Notes: generated from the sequence alone by a model not told the origin. Positions 1 through 8,363 are shown, numbered from the stretch's first letter. The stretch is DNA of 64,000 nucleotides from GCA-003244245 sp050699635 (GCA_050699635.1 JBOHFK010000008.1:1-64000); one strand, 5' to 3'. Program-made: numbers and translations.

Positions 1-54
1 GATCTATCTCATCGGCCGGCCTCAATGGGGTCCGGCCACAAGGGCCGGAATCAG
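1..54 (-). CRISPR. Leader-end CRISPR repeat plus start of first spacer; array continues off the left edge
   Basis: Positions 19-54 hold a repeat-like unit with a perfect 7-bp stem (31-37 with 43-49) around a 5-nt loop. Read on the minus strand it ends in ATTGAGGC, close to the ATTGAAAC/ATTGAAGC ends usual for type I repeats, so the array is probably transcribed leftwards, in the same direction as the cas genes. No second repeat follows to the right, so this should be the leader-proximal repeat and bases 1-18 the first part of a spacer. A near copy lies at 2889-2924. The repeat length (about 36 nt) is inferred from the family, as only one unit is visible. Confidence 0.7.
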
Positions 55-227
55 GGCTCGCTGGAAAACGGGCCCGTGACCTGCGACTATAGCGGCCCTC
101 GCGAGAGGTGGCTGCAGGCCCCCGCGACACGCCGTGAGCCCCGACGCGAGATGGCGGCAAAAGCGGTGCTGACCTGCACGCGAGCGGTCCTGGCGTGTCG
201 CGGTGGTACCGGACCGCTCGCGGATCA
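55..227 (-). promoter_or_regulatory. Probable CRISPR leader
   Basis: This non-coding stretch lies between the end of cas2 and the first repeat, the usual place of a leader. The bases touching the repeat (55-63) are also conserved next to the solitary repeat at 2889-2924, as expected for a leader-anchoring sequence. No promoter elements can be named with confidence. Confidence 0.4.
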
Positions 228-518
228 TCAGACGATCTGCGGGCCAGCGGCCGGCAGGCGGCGGGGTCGGCCCAGGGTGCGGACCGAGGCGGCCGCGTGC
301 AGCGGGCCGAGATCGATCTGGACGACGCTGTCCTCCCCCAGGTTCATCACGCCCGTCACCGCCGACTCCAACTCCGCAAGCTCAGCCACCGTGAGGTCAC
401 ACAGGAACACCGAATACTGCAGGCGCTCACCATGGTCCTCCATTAGGGTGCAGATCCGCCGCAACCGCTTCGGGTCGGCGATGTCGTAGGCCATCAAATA
501 CCGGCGGCGAGCCACCAC
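228..518 (-). CDS. cas2: CRISPR-associated endonuclease Cas2
   Basis: Small (96 aa) Cas2 subunit that bridges two Cas1 dimers in the spacer-integration complex. The N-terminal beta strand and conserved Asp are visible as LMAYDIADPKRL (residues 8-19), followed by the ferredoxin-like body with QYSVFLCDL and a QIDLG strand near residue 70. Start taken at GTG 518, one base after the stop of cas4-cas1, which implies translational coupling; the Met at residue 9 would remove part of the first strand. It is the last gene before the leader and array. Confidence 0.93.
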   Translation of the reverse strand: MVARRRYLMAYDIADPKRLRRICTLMEDHGERLQYSVFLCDLTVAELAELESAVTGVMNLGEDSVVQIDLGPLHAAASVRTLGRPRRLPAAGPQIV

Positions 519-519
519 A

Positions 520-2160
520 TCACCTCGTCACCATCGGGATGTACTCCGGCAACTCCCCGACCAATACCGCCGCCAGCAGCCGGGCCTGCACGTCAAGCAC
601 CCGGCGGTAGCCGATCTGATACTCGAAAACCGGGTGGCGGATCTGAGTATCCAGCCGCCGCTCATATGCCTTCAGCACAGTCCGGCGCCCATCAGGGGTC
701 AGCGACACCGCCCCGGCCCGGCGGATGAAATCCGATGAGGTGATCTCGCTGTTGTTGAGCAGGCTGATCACCACCGAGTCGGCGATCAGCGGCCGGAACT
801 CCTCGGCGAGGTCCAGCGCGAGCGAGGGCCGACCGTAGCGGGACCGGTGGTAGACACCGAGGTACGGATCGAATCCGACACCGAGGGTGACCACGACCAG
901 ATCCTTGGTCAGCATCGAGTAGCAGAACGACAGCAGCGCATTGAGCGGGTCACGCGGCGGTCGGCGGTTGCGACCCAGCTGCGAGAACTCAGCGCCGAAC
1001 CGTTCGCCGGCTCCCACCAGCATGGACGGCAGCGCCCCGAAGTACATCCGCGCCGCGGTGCCCTCGATACCCAGCAGGCTCGAAAAGTTGTCCGCCTCGC
1101 GGGCCTGGTCAGCGAGGCGCTTGAGCGCATCGGTCGTGGACGACACGTCACCGCGGGAGTTGCGGCGCAGCAACGTCCGGCAATTCATGATCTTCCCGGC
1201 GATCATCCGCTGGGCGAGCCCCGCACCGCCCTGCGCGTGCGCCGCCGTCTGCTGCCGTCGCAGCTCGACGTACTTGGACGGCTGCCCCAGGGCGAATCCC
1301 TGTAGCCAGCCGCCGCTGCTCAGCCACAGCACCGGGATCCCCCGGGCGAAGCACTCCCCCAGCGCCTGGGTACTGATCTGCACCCGTCCGAACACCGCCA
1401 GCTGCGACACGTCCAGCAGCCGCCACGAGGCGAGCTTCTCCTTCTTCAGGGTCACCTCCAGGCGCCCGCTGCGCACCCCGACGAAGGCGCCGGGTTCGGT
1501 AACGTAGACCGGCAGCTGGTCGGGGTCCCGGGGCACCAGCCGGCGTGGTGGCTGCTCGCGGCGGGACAGCAGCGCGTTGGTCTCATCGGGCAGGCACAGC
1601 CCGACCAGCGAGCAGCGCGGGCACTTGGGGCTGTCGACCAGCGGTAACGGCGGGAGAGCCCGATCCGCCACCCCCCGCGCGTCGGCGACCATGTCCGCTG
1701 CCCAGCTCAGCCGTTCCGGCGTCAACTCCACCCGGACCCGCTGGCGGGTCTCGGCGTACCACAGCTCGGCGTGCTCACATGCGTAACCCTGATCGCGCAG
1801 CAACAGCGCCTGCAGGCAGACCTGCACCTCGTCGCTGGGCCACGGTGTCCCGTCGGGTTGCGGTGATCCCTTCTTGTAGTCCACCGGCACGACACTGCCG
1901 CCGTCACCCTCGATCAGGTCCAGCTTGGCGATCACCCCGAGACGCTCGGAGCTGATAGTGATCGAACGGGCCCGGCGGAGCTCGCCCTCCTCGGGCAAGG
2001 GCGCCGCGCCCGATTCGACATCGACTTTGCGGTGTACCTGCTGGCCCAGCCGGGTGTCGTCATTGTCGGCGAAGCGGGCCTCGACCCACTCCAGATAGAA
2101 CAGCCGTGGGCAGTAGACGAACTCGTTGACCATCCGGGCCGGCATCAGGTCGGAGTCCAC
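520..2160 (-). CDS. cas4-cas1: Cas4-Cas1 fusion protein of type I-G/I-U CRISPR-Cas
   Basis: Adaptation protein of 546 aa joining a Cas4 nuclease (about residues 1-200) to a Cas1 integrase (about 215-546). The Cas4 part shows the four iron-sulfur cysteines expected of the family (C17 in CPRLFYLEW; C180, C183, C189) and the nuclease residues D81 and D94/K96 (VDYKKG). The Cas1 part has the metal ligands E366 (GIEGTAARMYFGAL), H438 and the D450/E453 pair in LALDLAEEFRP. Cas4-Cas1 fusions are characteristic of I-G (formerly I-U) systems, where Cas4 trims prespacers and checks the PAM end. Start is a GTG at 2160. Just upstream is a 12-bp copy of the end of the second csb2 gene, and a decayed duplicate of this gene's start lies at 2958-3011, so its junction has been rearranged. 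Confidence 0.93.
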   Translation of the reverse strand: MDSDLMPARMVNEFVYCPRLFYLEWVEARFADNDDTRLGQQVHRKVDVESGAAPLPEEGELRRARSITISSERLGVIAKLDLIEGDGGSVVPVDYKKGSPQPDGTPWPSDEVQVCLQALLLRDQGYACEHAELWYAETRQRVRVELTPERLSWAADMVADARGVADRALPPLPLVDSPKCPRCSLVGLCLPDETNALLSRREQPPRRLVPRDPDQLPVYVTEPGAFVGVRSGRLEVTLKKEKLASWRLLDVSQLAVFGRVQISTQALGECFARGIPVLWLSSGGWLQGFALGQPSKYVELRRQQTAAHAQGGAGLAQRMIAGKIMNCRTLLRRNSRGDVSSTTDALKRLADQAREADNFSSLLGIEGTAARMYFGALPSMLVGAGERFGAEFSQLGRNRRPPRDPLNALLSFCYSMLTKDLVVVTLGVGFDPYLGVYHRSRYGRPSLALDLAEEFRPLIADSVVISLLNNSEITSSDFIRRAGAVSLTPDGRRTVLKAYERRLDTQIRHPVFEYQIGYRRVLDVQARLLAAVLVGELPEYIPMVTR

Positions 2161-2189
2161 GGCTCAGCGCTCCGGTAGCGACATTGTCA

Positions 2190-2453
2190 CTAATCGAGCC
2201 ACGTGACACGAAGGATAGTCACCATGGCTTTCCCGTCAGAGAAGGTGTACTGGTCGGAGAAAGTGTACAGAATGATACCCGACCCACCGAAAGTGGTAGT
2301 GTAGTTGTCCTTACGCTTGTCGTACTTACCGACCACGTAAGGGTCGCGTTCTAAGTCACCCACCCTGGCGTCGAACGCGGTGCGCATCGAGCGAGGTAAC
2401 TGATCTAGCTGTTCAGTGGCGTAGGTAACATAGCGGACCCGGTACCGAGCCAT
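2190..2453 (-). CDS. RelE/ParE-like toxin of a type II toxin-antitoxin pair
   Basis: A basic 87-aa protein beginning MARYRVRYV and containing LDQLPRSMRTAFDARVGDLERDPY, the helix-hairpin layout of RelE/ParE toxins, ending in strands ILYTFSD and MVTILRVTW. Members of this superfamily are usually mRNA interferases or gyrase poisons; which applies here cannot be told. The start at ATG 2453 is preferred because GGAAGAGG lies just upstream; an in-frame ATG at 2489 would overlap the antitoxin. A YTFS-DQYTFSDG duplication near the C-terminus reflects an 18-bp imperfect repeat. Local GC is lower than in neighbouring genes, which fits recent acquisition. Confidence 0.7.
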   Translation of the reverse strand: MARYRVRYVTYATEQLDQLPRSMRTAFDARVGDLERDPYVVGKYDKRKDNYTTTFGGSGIILYTFSDQYTFSDGKAMVTILRVTWLD

Positions 2454-2475
2454 CGAACCTCTTCCACCTCGCTTA

Positions 2476-2802
2476 TCAACGGCCCTCATCGGCGAACACC
2501 GATTCGTCGCCCGCCTTGACCCGCTTCAGATCGTCGGCCACACCGTGGAGTATCTCGGGGTTGAGACACATCACGGCCCGCACCCACCAGGTGTGCTGCA
2601 CCAGCGTAAGCACCGGTTCCAAATCAAGAGTTTCCGCGGCACGCGCAAGGGCGTCGCGGTACTCCGCTTCGAACTCCTCTCGCTGTGCGGGGTCCAGTAC
2701 ATTCCGGATCGCCGCTGGGGTCTTCTCCACCCACCGCGAGTACGCGGCAACCGGTACGGGCGACGCGGGCATCGTAGCGGGCGACGGTTCAGGGGTGGTC
2801 AT
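2476..2802 (-). CDS. Putative antitoxin (DUF6247-like)
   Basis: A 108-aa protein directly upstream of the RelE/ParE-like toxin and transcribed with it, in the antitoxin-first order typical of type II modules. It has a Pro/Ala-rich N-terminus and an acidic, helical middle (DPAQREEFEAEYRDALARAA, about residues 37-56), followed by a WWVRAVMCLNPE segment typical of the actinobacterial DUF6247 family, which is often found beside RelE-type toxins. Assignment rests on this resemblance and on gene context. The pair sits inside the cas operon between effector and adaptation genes, 86 bp from a solitary CRISPR repeat. Confidence 0.65.
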   Translation of the reverse strand: MTTPEPSPATMPASPVPVAAYSRWVEKTPAAIRNVLDPAQREEFEAEYRDALARAAETLDLEPVLTLVQHTWWVRAVMCLNPEILHGVADDLKRVKAGDESVFADEGR

Positions 2803-2888
2803 GCTGCCTCCATCGGCCGGTCGGGGTCGGAAAACCGGAGCGCGCGCACGTCAGATCAGGCCAACAGCGCTGGCGCACAAGGTGACGC

Positions 2889-2924
2889 GCCTCAATGGGG
2901 TCCGGCCACAAGGACCGGAATGAG
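2889..2924 (-). CRISPR. Solitary degenerate CRISPR repeat inside the cas locus
   Basis: Matches the array repeat at 19-54, and the match continues nine bases into leader-like sequence: only three mismatches over 45 bp (2889-2933 against 19-63). One mismatch (position 2914) breaks a base pair of the hairpin stem. No partner repeat is found on either side, so this is not a working array. In the crRNA orientation the following bases (2888 downwards) would form a spacer-like tail that runs towards the antitoxin start at 2802. Confidence 0.8.
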
Positions 2925-2957
2925 GGCTTGCTGACATAGCGCCCTGGTGGAGGCAGG

Positions 2958-3011
2958 CTACCGGACGAACTCGTTGAGCATCCGCCCCCGCCGCAGGTCT
3001 TAATCCCCGGC
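2958..3011 (-). pseudogene. Decayed 5' fragment of a second cas4-cas1 copy
   Basis: Directly after the stop of the second csb2 gene, the minus strand encodes DLRRGRMLNEFVR and then a stop. This aligns with DLMPARMVNEFVY at the start of the intact Cas4-Cas1 protein at 2160. A stop codon also lies just before the fragment. The flanking bases match as well: the last 12 bases of the csb2 gene (3012-3023) recur just upstream of the intact gene (2163-2174). The ancestral order was therefore probably csb2 directly followed by cas4-cas1, and a duplication or insertion separated them. Confidence 0.75.
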
Positions 3012-4430
3012 TCAGCGCTCCGGGACGAACAGCCCGAGACCGAAGTGGCTCAGATGTCCCAACACCAGCGGACCGCACGTGGGCTCAGCGAGCTCGATCC
3101 GCAGGAACGCCGAGACGCGAGTGGCCTGACCCTGCCGGGTGTCGCGACGCATGCGGGCTGACGGGCGGTACCGCCGCCACGACTGCCACTGTTCATCCAG
3201 CAGCAGCGTCACCGCGCGCAGTACCGGCGAGCTGCGGTTGCGCAGCTCGGTGGCAACCTCGGTACGGAGGTAGTCCGACTGGCCGGCGTGGCGCTTGGGG
3301 TAGCGCGGCGGGGTGAACGGCGTCACCGACCGCCAGACGCTGGCTGGCTGCTGTGCCACCAACTCGGGTGCGACGTGGGCAAGGGCACCGATCCCGGCGA
3401 CTCGAATGGTCAGCCGCCAGTCCGGGTTCGCCGGCGTGTAGAGCCGATCGACGGTGGTCAGTGCCTTCAGCTCGTCCTCGGGCAGCCCGTTGGGTGTCCA
3501 GACCACCAGGCCGGTGAGCCTACGATCGGTGGTCAACGGCAGGTAATGCGCATGCCCGTGCCCCTCCATGGCGTCGCCACCGGCCGTGCGGCCGCCCAGC
3601 TGTGTGTTGGTACGCTCCTCGGGTAACCGGCCCAGCTTGCTGAGCGCACCCAGGCGCAACAGATCGGTGTAGATCAGCGAATCGGTCTGCGGCGGCAGCC
3701 CGGCTTGCAGCACGCTGAACCGCACCGCGGTTACCGGCTCAGCTCGACGGCGTGGCTGCGAGCGGCGCTGGGGAGGTGGACGGTCACGTTGGTAGGCCAC
3801 CAGATGCGTCCCGGCAGGGAACAGTAGACCGCCCTTGCGGACGTCGACGGGCCGGGCGAGCAGCGAGTCGAGCTGCAACGGAAGTTCCGGGGCCAGCACC
3901 GAGGTCACTACCGCGTTCTCGGCTACTGAGTCGGCCACATCCAGGGGTATCCAGGTGTCGTGCGGCCCGGGAGCCCACTCGGCGGGCAGCGAACCCTCGC
4001 ACCCGCTGTCCGCCCGGCCGAAGTACGGAATCGCGCCAGCGAGCCTCGCCAGCGCGACCTGCTGATCCGGGGTCAGCTCGACGGGCCAGTGCACCCCGAG
4101 CTCGGCGTCACGCTCGAACACGGCGAATGCATCGAGGGTGCGGTCGGTGCTGGAGGCGCCGCTGCGGTGCACGGTATCCGGGTAGTAGTGGCGGGTGTGC
4201 GACACCGAATGCCGGGGGACGTGGAATGTCGGTGGTACGGCTAACGCCGCCAGCAGCCCGTGCACCGTGTCCTCATCGAGCTGCGGGACTCGGGTGCGCC
4301 ACACCGCATACAGCGCGCGCAGCAGCCGCCACGGCGAGGGCGGCAGATCCACCGCCCCCTCGTTGACGTGCCTGCCCCACGGGGTGGCGCTATATCGCCC
4401 CCACGGAAACCGCAGCACCAGAGTTGGCAC
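3012..4430 (-). CDS. csb2: Csb2-family protein (Cas5/Cas6-like RAMP), second paralogue
   Basis: A 472-aa protein with the Csb2 (GSU0054) N-terminal pattern: RFPWGRYSATPWG, then PPSPWRLLRALYAVW around residues 30-44, and a glycine-rich RAMP-like C-terminus GPLVLGHLSHFGLGLFVP. In I-G systems Csb2 combines Cas5 (crRNA 5' handle binding) and Cas6 (crRNA processing) roles. A histidine-rich stretch RHSVSHTRHYYP (about residues 79-90) could be part of a Cas6-type active site, but this is a guess. It starts one base after the stop of the Cas8-like gene. A longer Csb2 paralogue is encoded at 8360-10051, so the operon has two. Stop is followed at once by the cas4-cas1 fragment. Confidence 0.8.
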   Translation of the reverse strand: MPTLVLRFPWGRYSATPWGRHVNEGAVDLPPSPWRLLRALYAVWRTRVPQLDEDTVHGLLAALAVPPTFHVPRHSVSHTRHYYPDTVHRSGASSTDRTLDAFAVFERDAELGVHWPVELTPDQQVALARLAGAIPYFGRADSGCEGSLPAEWAPGPHDTWIPLDVADSVAENAVVTSVLAPELPLQLDSLLARPVDVRKGGLLFPAGTHLVAYQRDRPPPQRRSQPRRRAEPVTAVRFSVLQAGLPPQTDSLIYTDLLRLGALSKLGRLPEERTNTQLGGRTAGGDAMEGHGHAHYLPLTTDRRLTGLVVWTPNGLPEDELKALTTVDRLYTPANPDWRLTIRVAGIGALAHVAPELVAQQPASVWRSVTPFTPPRYPKRHAGQSDYLRTEVATELRNRSSPVLRAVTLLLDEQWQSWRRYRPSARMRRDTRQGQATRVSAFLRIELAEPTCGPLVLGHLSHFGLGLFVPER

Positions 4431-4431
4431 C

Positions 4432-5373
4432 TCAGCCCCTCCCGAGCAACACCGATGCGCCCCCGAAGCTCCCGTAGCCGCCTTGGTCCGACCTCCGGAT
4501 CGGGGCTTGCATCACCTGGAGGACACCCCGTGCACGAAGCTGATCAGGTGACAGCCGCCGATCTTTTCCTACGACCGCGGCATCACCCACCAGGGACCAG
4601 GTGGTGTCCCGTTCCAGTGGAACCGTCCACAGCGGCCAGCGAAGCGCACTTCGCTTCCACGCCTTTTCGCATCCGCTTGTCTTGAGGGACGCCGGCAGGC
4701 CGTAATTTCCGGTGACCGCGCAGGTGGGAAAGAACACCAGACCGAGGAAAGCTAACCAGTCGGCACCCGGCACGCCGAGACGCTTCTCGCTGGATGGGTT
4801 GATCGCCCGCACCGCGTAGATGCGCTCTCCCTGCGAACTCCAAGACAACGTCGGCAGCGGGCTGTCTTCCCGCCATGGACCGAATATCGCCTCTTGAATC
4901 CGCTCGGCATCAAGCCGCCCCGCTAACTCCCGCGCCATCACAAGGAACTTCTGCTGCCCGGCGGTAAAGTGCAGATGGGTCGGCTTACCATTTCCCTTGC
5001 CGTCCACCGGGCCTTCGGCGAGCAAGGCGCAGAAGAGATCCGCGTCGGCGCGCGCGTCGCCGAGGGTGCCGACGACCTCTTTCGCCCACTCGCGGTGTAC
5101 CTCGGGCGACGGCTTCACATCGTCGAGCCGATCATCCACCGGCCCGTGTAACACGATGCTGTGCTGCCAGCGGGCCCGATCCACATCGACTAACTCGACC
5201 AACTCGTCTTCGTCCGCCGCCCCCCGGAAAACCGGGACCGGAACCAGGTCAGCGGTCCAGCGCACGGTCGGTTCCCGCCCAGCCCGGGACAAAACGTCCA
5301 GTACCCCCAGCGCGGCGAGGAATCCGAGCGGGTTCGTCCCGTCCAACGCTGGCAGTTCGATCTCGCGAGTCAT
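4432..5373 (-). CDS. Small Cas8-like / Csb3-type effector subunit
   Basis: A 313-aa protein overlapping the cas3 stop by 4 bp (ATGA), so part of the effector operon. The N-terminus LPALDGTNPLGFLAALGVLD resembles the start of Csx17/Cas8-type proteins of I-G systems, which take the large-subunit role (PAM recognition) in Cascade. It is much shorter than full Csx17 proteins (usually 600 aa or more), closer to the Csb3 type described in bifidobacteria. No catalytic motif is visible. Identification rests on the N-terminal motif and its position between cas3 and csb2; the exact family name is uncertain. Confidence 0.65.
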   Translation of the reverse strand: MTREIELPALDGTNPLGFLAALGVLDVLSRAGREPTVRWTADLVPVPVFRGAADEDELVELVDVDRARWQHSIVLHGPVDDRLDDVKPSPEVHREWAKEVVGTLGDARADADLFCALLAEGPVDGKGNGKPTHLHFTAGQQKFLVMARELAGRLDAERIQEAIFGPWREDSPLPTLSWSSQGERIYAVRAINPSSEKRLGVPGADWLAFLGLVFFPTCAVTGNYGLPASLKTSGCEKAWKRSALRWPLWTVPLERDTTWSLVGDAAVVGKDRRLSPDQLRARGVLQVMQAPIRRSDQGGYGSFGGASVLLGRG

Positions 5374-8363
5374 CCTGCTCGCTCCTCACTGGCCTCGCTC
5401 GCCCGGTGGTCGGCGAGCCGCAGCACCGCCTCCAGCCACGCAAGCCCGTACCAGCCGTATCGCCGCACGCACCGCCAGAACCGTTGTGGAACGCCTGAGT
5501 CGAGCCCCAGCAGGCCGTGATCACTGCGCGCCTCCAACACCCGGCCGTCGACCTCGGCACGCAGCTGCTCCGGTTCCCCGTCGAAGCACACCGGGACAAA
5601 CGGGCGGGCATAACCGTGATGGCTGGCGATCAAATGCAGCACAAGGTCCCAATCATTGGCCTGCACCCGCAGTTTCCGGTCATGCTCGACCAGCGCCACT
5701 GACGCAAGTTCGTGCCGAGCGCCGCGAGGATAGCGGGAAGCCTCCTCGGCGCTACGCCGCCGCCGGTAGTCGGCGGCCGGAACCACGGACTTGGCCAGCG
5801 CGGGGCCACTGACCACATCGCCACCACGCAGGATGAGCTGGAACCTCGGATCGACCTTGCCGAGGTCGTGCAGCCACCCCGCCAGCGCCAGATCCTCGAC
5901 AATCGCAGGCGGGAAACGACACGCCTTGCCCAGGCGTCGCGCCCAGTGTTCGACGTCGCCCAGATGCTGTTTGAGCGACACCTCTATGCCAAGGAACGAA
6001 CTGGTCGCCGGTTCCGAGTCGGCACCAGCCGATTCGCGGTGGCGTCCCAGCGCTGGGACACGCTGACGGGATCGGACAACGAGCATCTCGACCGGACCTT
6101 GGCTGCCCTGCCGCGGAACTATCTCTACTCGATCTATCGTCCTAGCACCCTTCGCCAGCGCTGTCACGACCTCATCGAGCAGCTCCAACTCGGGGCACTT
6201 CGGGTCGCGGGGTTGGTCGGCTAGTTCCTCGAGCCAGCCACGCACTGTGTCGTGGTCCAGATTGTCGAGATCTGGGTCGAGCGCGGGTGCCGGATACAGC
6301 CGAAGAACCGCCCGGGTTCGTTGCCTCGCCTGCACCGCTGTGCCGAGATCGCTGACGGGCACCCGCGCGGCCGGATCCCAGTTGTCCGCCCGGATGCCCC
6401 CATAGGTGGCCGGCACCACGAGGGTTGAGCCTGCTCGGATGTCGTTCGTGGTGGTCACTACGGTCGTTTTGTCGATCTTGTCGCCCTGCCAGTGCAGAGC
6501 TGGCCGGACCGCTAAGGACGCCTCGCCAGCGGCATCTCCACCATCCGCGGTGTCGAGCGCGGTATCCGACAATGACGGCGCAGCGCCGTCCCCGATCGAC
6601 AAGTCAGCCAACCAGGCCCGGACAGCGTGCAGCGGGAGTGACATTGCCTCACTGCTACCGGGCGGGCACAGCGACACCAGGGAGACCAACATCCGCGCGG
6701 CGTCCGGTACACCCAATGCCTCCGGACGCACATCCGCCCGCCAGACCACATTGACTTCCGGCCTGCCGGATTGCACGCCATGCAGCCAGTGGGCCGGGTC
6801 GGGGTCGGCATCGGGCCGGACAGACGTCTGCACCCACCGATCGAGCTGGCTCGGCATGAGTTGGGGGGCGTAACGCGATTCACTGCTCAACTTCCGTCGG
6901 GTCTTCGGATCAATTGTGAAAGCGTTGATGCCGAAATTGAGCGGGCGTTCTTGCAGCCAGTTCCAGGTAAGCCGCAGCCGGTCGCCGTAGACAGGGTCCT
7001 CCGCTGTGGCGGTGACGTCGGCGGAGGTCGCGAGGATCACGGATGCGGCGGTGCGACCGTTCTCGGTGAAGTCACCGGCTCGGTCTACCCGGCCGAACCG
7101 CTGGATCAGGGCGTCCAGTGCGGCGCACTCCGTGACCAGTCCATCAAGATCGATGTCGGCACCGACCTCGACTGCCTGGGTTGCCACCAAAACCAGCGGC
7201 TTTGCGCTGTCCTCACGGGTCCGGCCGGTGTACAACCGCTCCCGATACCGCTCCAGCAGCAAGTCACGATCAAGCGGACGCATCCGTCCTGTGAGCAGTA
7301 CCGTGTCGATCTTCTGCTCGTCCAGCAAACGGTGCACGCAGCAAGCCGTGTCGACGCGGTTGACTACGACACCGACGGTGCGTACGCCAGGACCATTGAG
7401 CAGTTTGCGAGCCTCGTCCACAGCCGCCGACGCCAGCTCGGCGTGGTGCTTGGCCTGGTTCGATCCGGGCACCTTGACCAACCGCAGGCGCGCTGGTTTC
7501 GACGCGGCCAGGCGTCGGGCCAGTACTGGCTCAAGTAGGTCCTCCTTCCCGAGGCGCAGCACGCGGTCCTCCGGGACGTTCCTGCTCGGGGTGGCGGACA
7601 GCTCCACCACCGAAAACCGGTCCGGGAGGAGCACCTTCTGCGGTGGGCGGTAGCGGTGGCGGATGGCGTTCAAGGTTTCCGCGAACGGCCGGGCCAAATG
7701 CACCTCGTCGAGGAGGTACAGCACATCGCTGCCGAGCAACCCGGCGTGCACGGGCCGCATTCCGCTGCTCACTCCATAGCCGCGGAACAGCAGCCGCGAA
7801 CCCACCTGATCCACAGTGGACACGATCACAGTGGGGACATCGGGTCGCCGCGCCCAGTCGGTATCGCGGACGATGCCACCACGCAACTCGGCGTACTCCA
7901 AAGGCGGCTGGTCGACATCGAGGGCCGCCAAGCCCAAAGGCGGCTGGTCGACATCGAGGGCCGCCAAGCCCAAAGGCGGCTGGTCGACATCGGGGGCCGT
8001 CAAGCTGCGCAGTTTCTGCGCCACCTCAAATAGCACACCCCCGCGCGCCTCCTGGAGCCGTTCGGCAATGTGTTTCGCTCGCTGCGCCGCTTGGTGCACC
8101 ACGATGCGCCGGTCGACCACGAAGACCATTCGACGGGGCTGGTCCTCGCGCAACGCGAGCAGGAACACGGCGGCGTCCAGCGCAGCGGTCTTCCCCGCAC
8201 CGGTCGGCAGGTCGAGCAGTTCGGGCCAGATGCCGGTCTCCGCGACACGGCTCACCAATTCCCGTTGCCACGGGAACGGCTCAGGCGGCTTATCGCGGTC
8301 GTCCCTCCTGTGCAGTTCGCGGAAGAAATCCGGAAAGTGACCTGCCGTCAGCGAGCCGGTCAT
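5370..8363 (-). CDS. cas3: CRISPR-associated helicase/nuclease Cas3 with C-terminal HD domain
   Basis: A 997-aa SF2 helicase-nuclease that degrades DNA marked by Cascade. The helicase comes first: Walker A in LPTGAGKTAALDAA (about residue 53), DEVH box in YLLDEVHLARPF, motif III-like ELSATPSR, and late motifs VEVGADIDLDGLVTE and LIQRFGRVDRAG. The HD nuclease follows at about residues 815-960, with the HD pair in LHDLGKVDPRFQ (about 831) and ASHHGYARPF. Helicase-then-HD order is typical of I-G/I-U Cas3 and opposite to type I-E. It overlaps the upstream csb2 by 4 bp. Three in-frame copies of a 12-aa unit lie between the Walker A and DEVH motifs, encoded by the 36-bp repeats at 7899-8006. Confidence 0.93.
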   Translation of the reverse strand: MTGSLTAGHFPDFFRELHRRDDRDKPPEPFPWQRELVSRVAETGIWPELLDLPTGAGKTAALDAAVFLLALREDQPRRMVFVVDRRIVVHQAAQRAKHIAERLQEARGGVLFEVAQKLRSLTAPDVDQPPLGLAALDVDQPPLGLAALDVDQPPLEYAELRGGIVRDTDWARRPDVPTVIVSTVDQVGSRLLFRGYGVSSGMRPVHAGLLGSDVLYLLDEVHLARPFAETLNAIRHRYRPPQKVLLPDRFSVVELSATPSRNVPEDRVLRLGKEDLLEPVLARRLAASKPARLRLVKVPGSNQAKHHAELASAAVDEARKLLNGPGVRTVGVVVNRVDTACCVHRLLDEQKIDTVLLTGRMRPLDRDLLLERYRERLYTGRTREDSAKPLVLVATQAVEVGADIDLDGLVTECAALDALIQRFGRVDRAGDFTENGRTAASVILATSADVTATAEDPVYGDRLRLTWNWLQERPLNFGINAFTIDPKTRRKLSSESRYAPQLMPSQLDRWVQTSVRPDADPDPAHWLHGVQSGRPEVNVVWRADVRPEALGVPDAARMLVSLVSLCPPGSSEAMSLPLHAVRAWLADLSIGDGAAPSLSDTALDTADGGDAAGEASLAVRPALHWQGDKIDKTTVVTTTNDIRAGSTLVVPATYGGIRADNWDPAARVPVSDLGTAVQARQRTRAVLRLYPAPALDPDLDNLDHDTVRGWLEELADQPRDPKCPELELLDEVVTALAKGARTIDRVEIVPRQGSQGPVEMLVVRSRQRVPALGRHRESAGADSEPATSSFLGIEVSLKQHLGDVEHWARRLGKACRFPPAIVEDLALAGWLHDLGKVDPRFQLILRGGDVVSGPALAKSVVPAADYRRRRSAEEASRYPRGARHELASVALVEHDRKLRVQANDWDLVLHLIASHHGYARPFVPVCFDGEPEQLRAEVDGRVLEARSDHGLLGLDSGVPQRFWRCVRRYGWYGLAWLEAVLRLADHRASEASEERAG
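7899..8006 (-). repeat. Three 36-bp tandem repeats inside cas3
   Basis: Units at 7899-7934, 7935-7970 and 7971-8006 are almost identical and encode three copies of a DVDQPPLGLAAL-type 12-residue unit. The array is in frame and falls in a loop of the first RecA-like domain, so it probably lengthens a surface loop without breaking the enzyme. Near identity implies a recent expansion. Confidence 0.9.

Noticed and set aside
2803..2888. A second repeat completing a mini-array next to the lone repeat
   Set aside because: No repeat-like sequence follows within the distance of one or two spacers before the antitoxin start.
3325..3347. Partial match of the lone-repeat tail to the second csb2 coding region
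   Set aside because: Eight leading bases (GCGTCACC) agree and then only patchily; it is inside a gene, not a promoter, and eight bases are expected by chance in a region this size.
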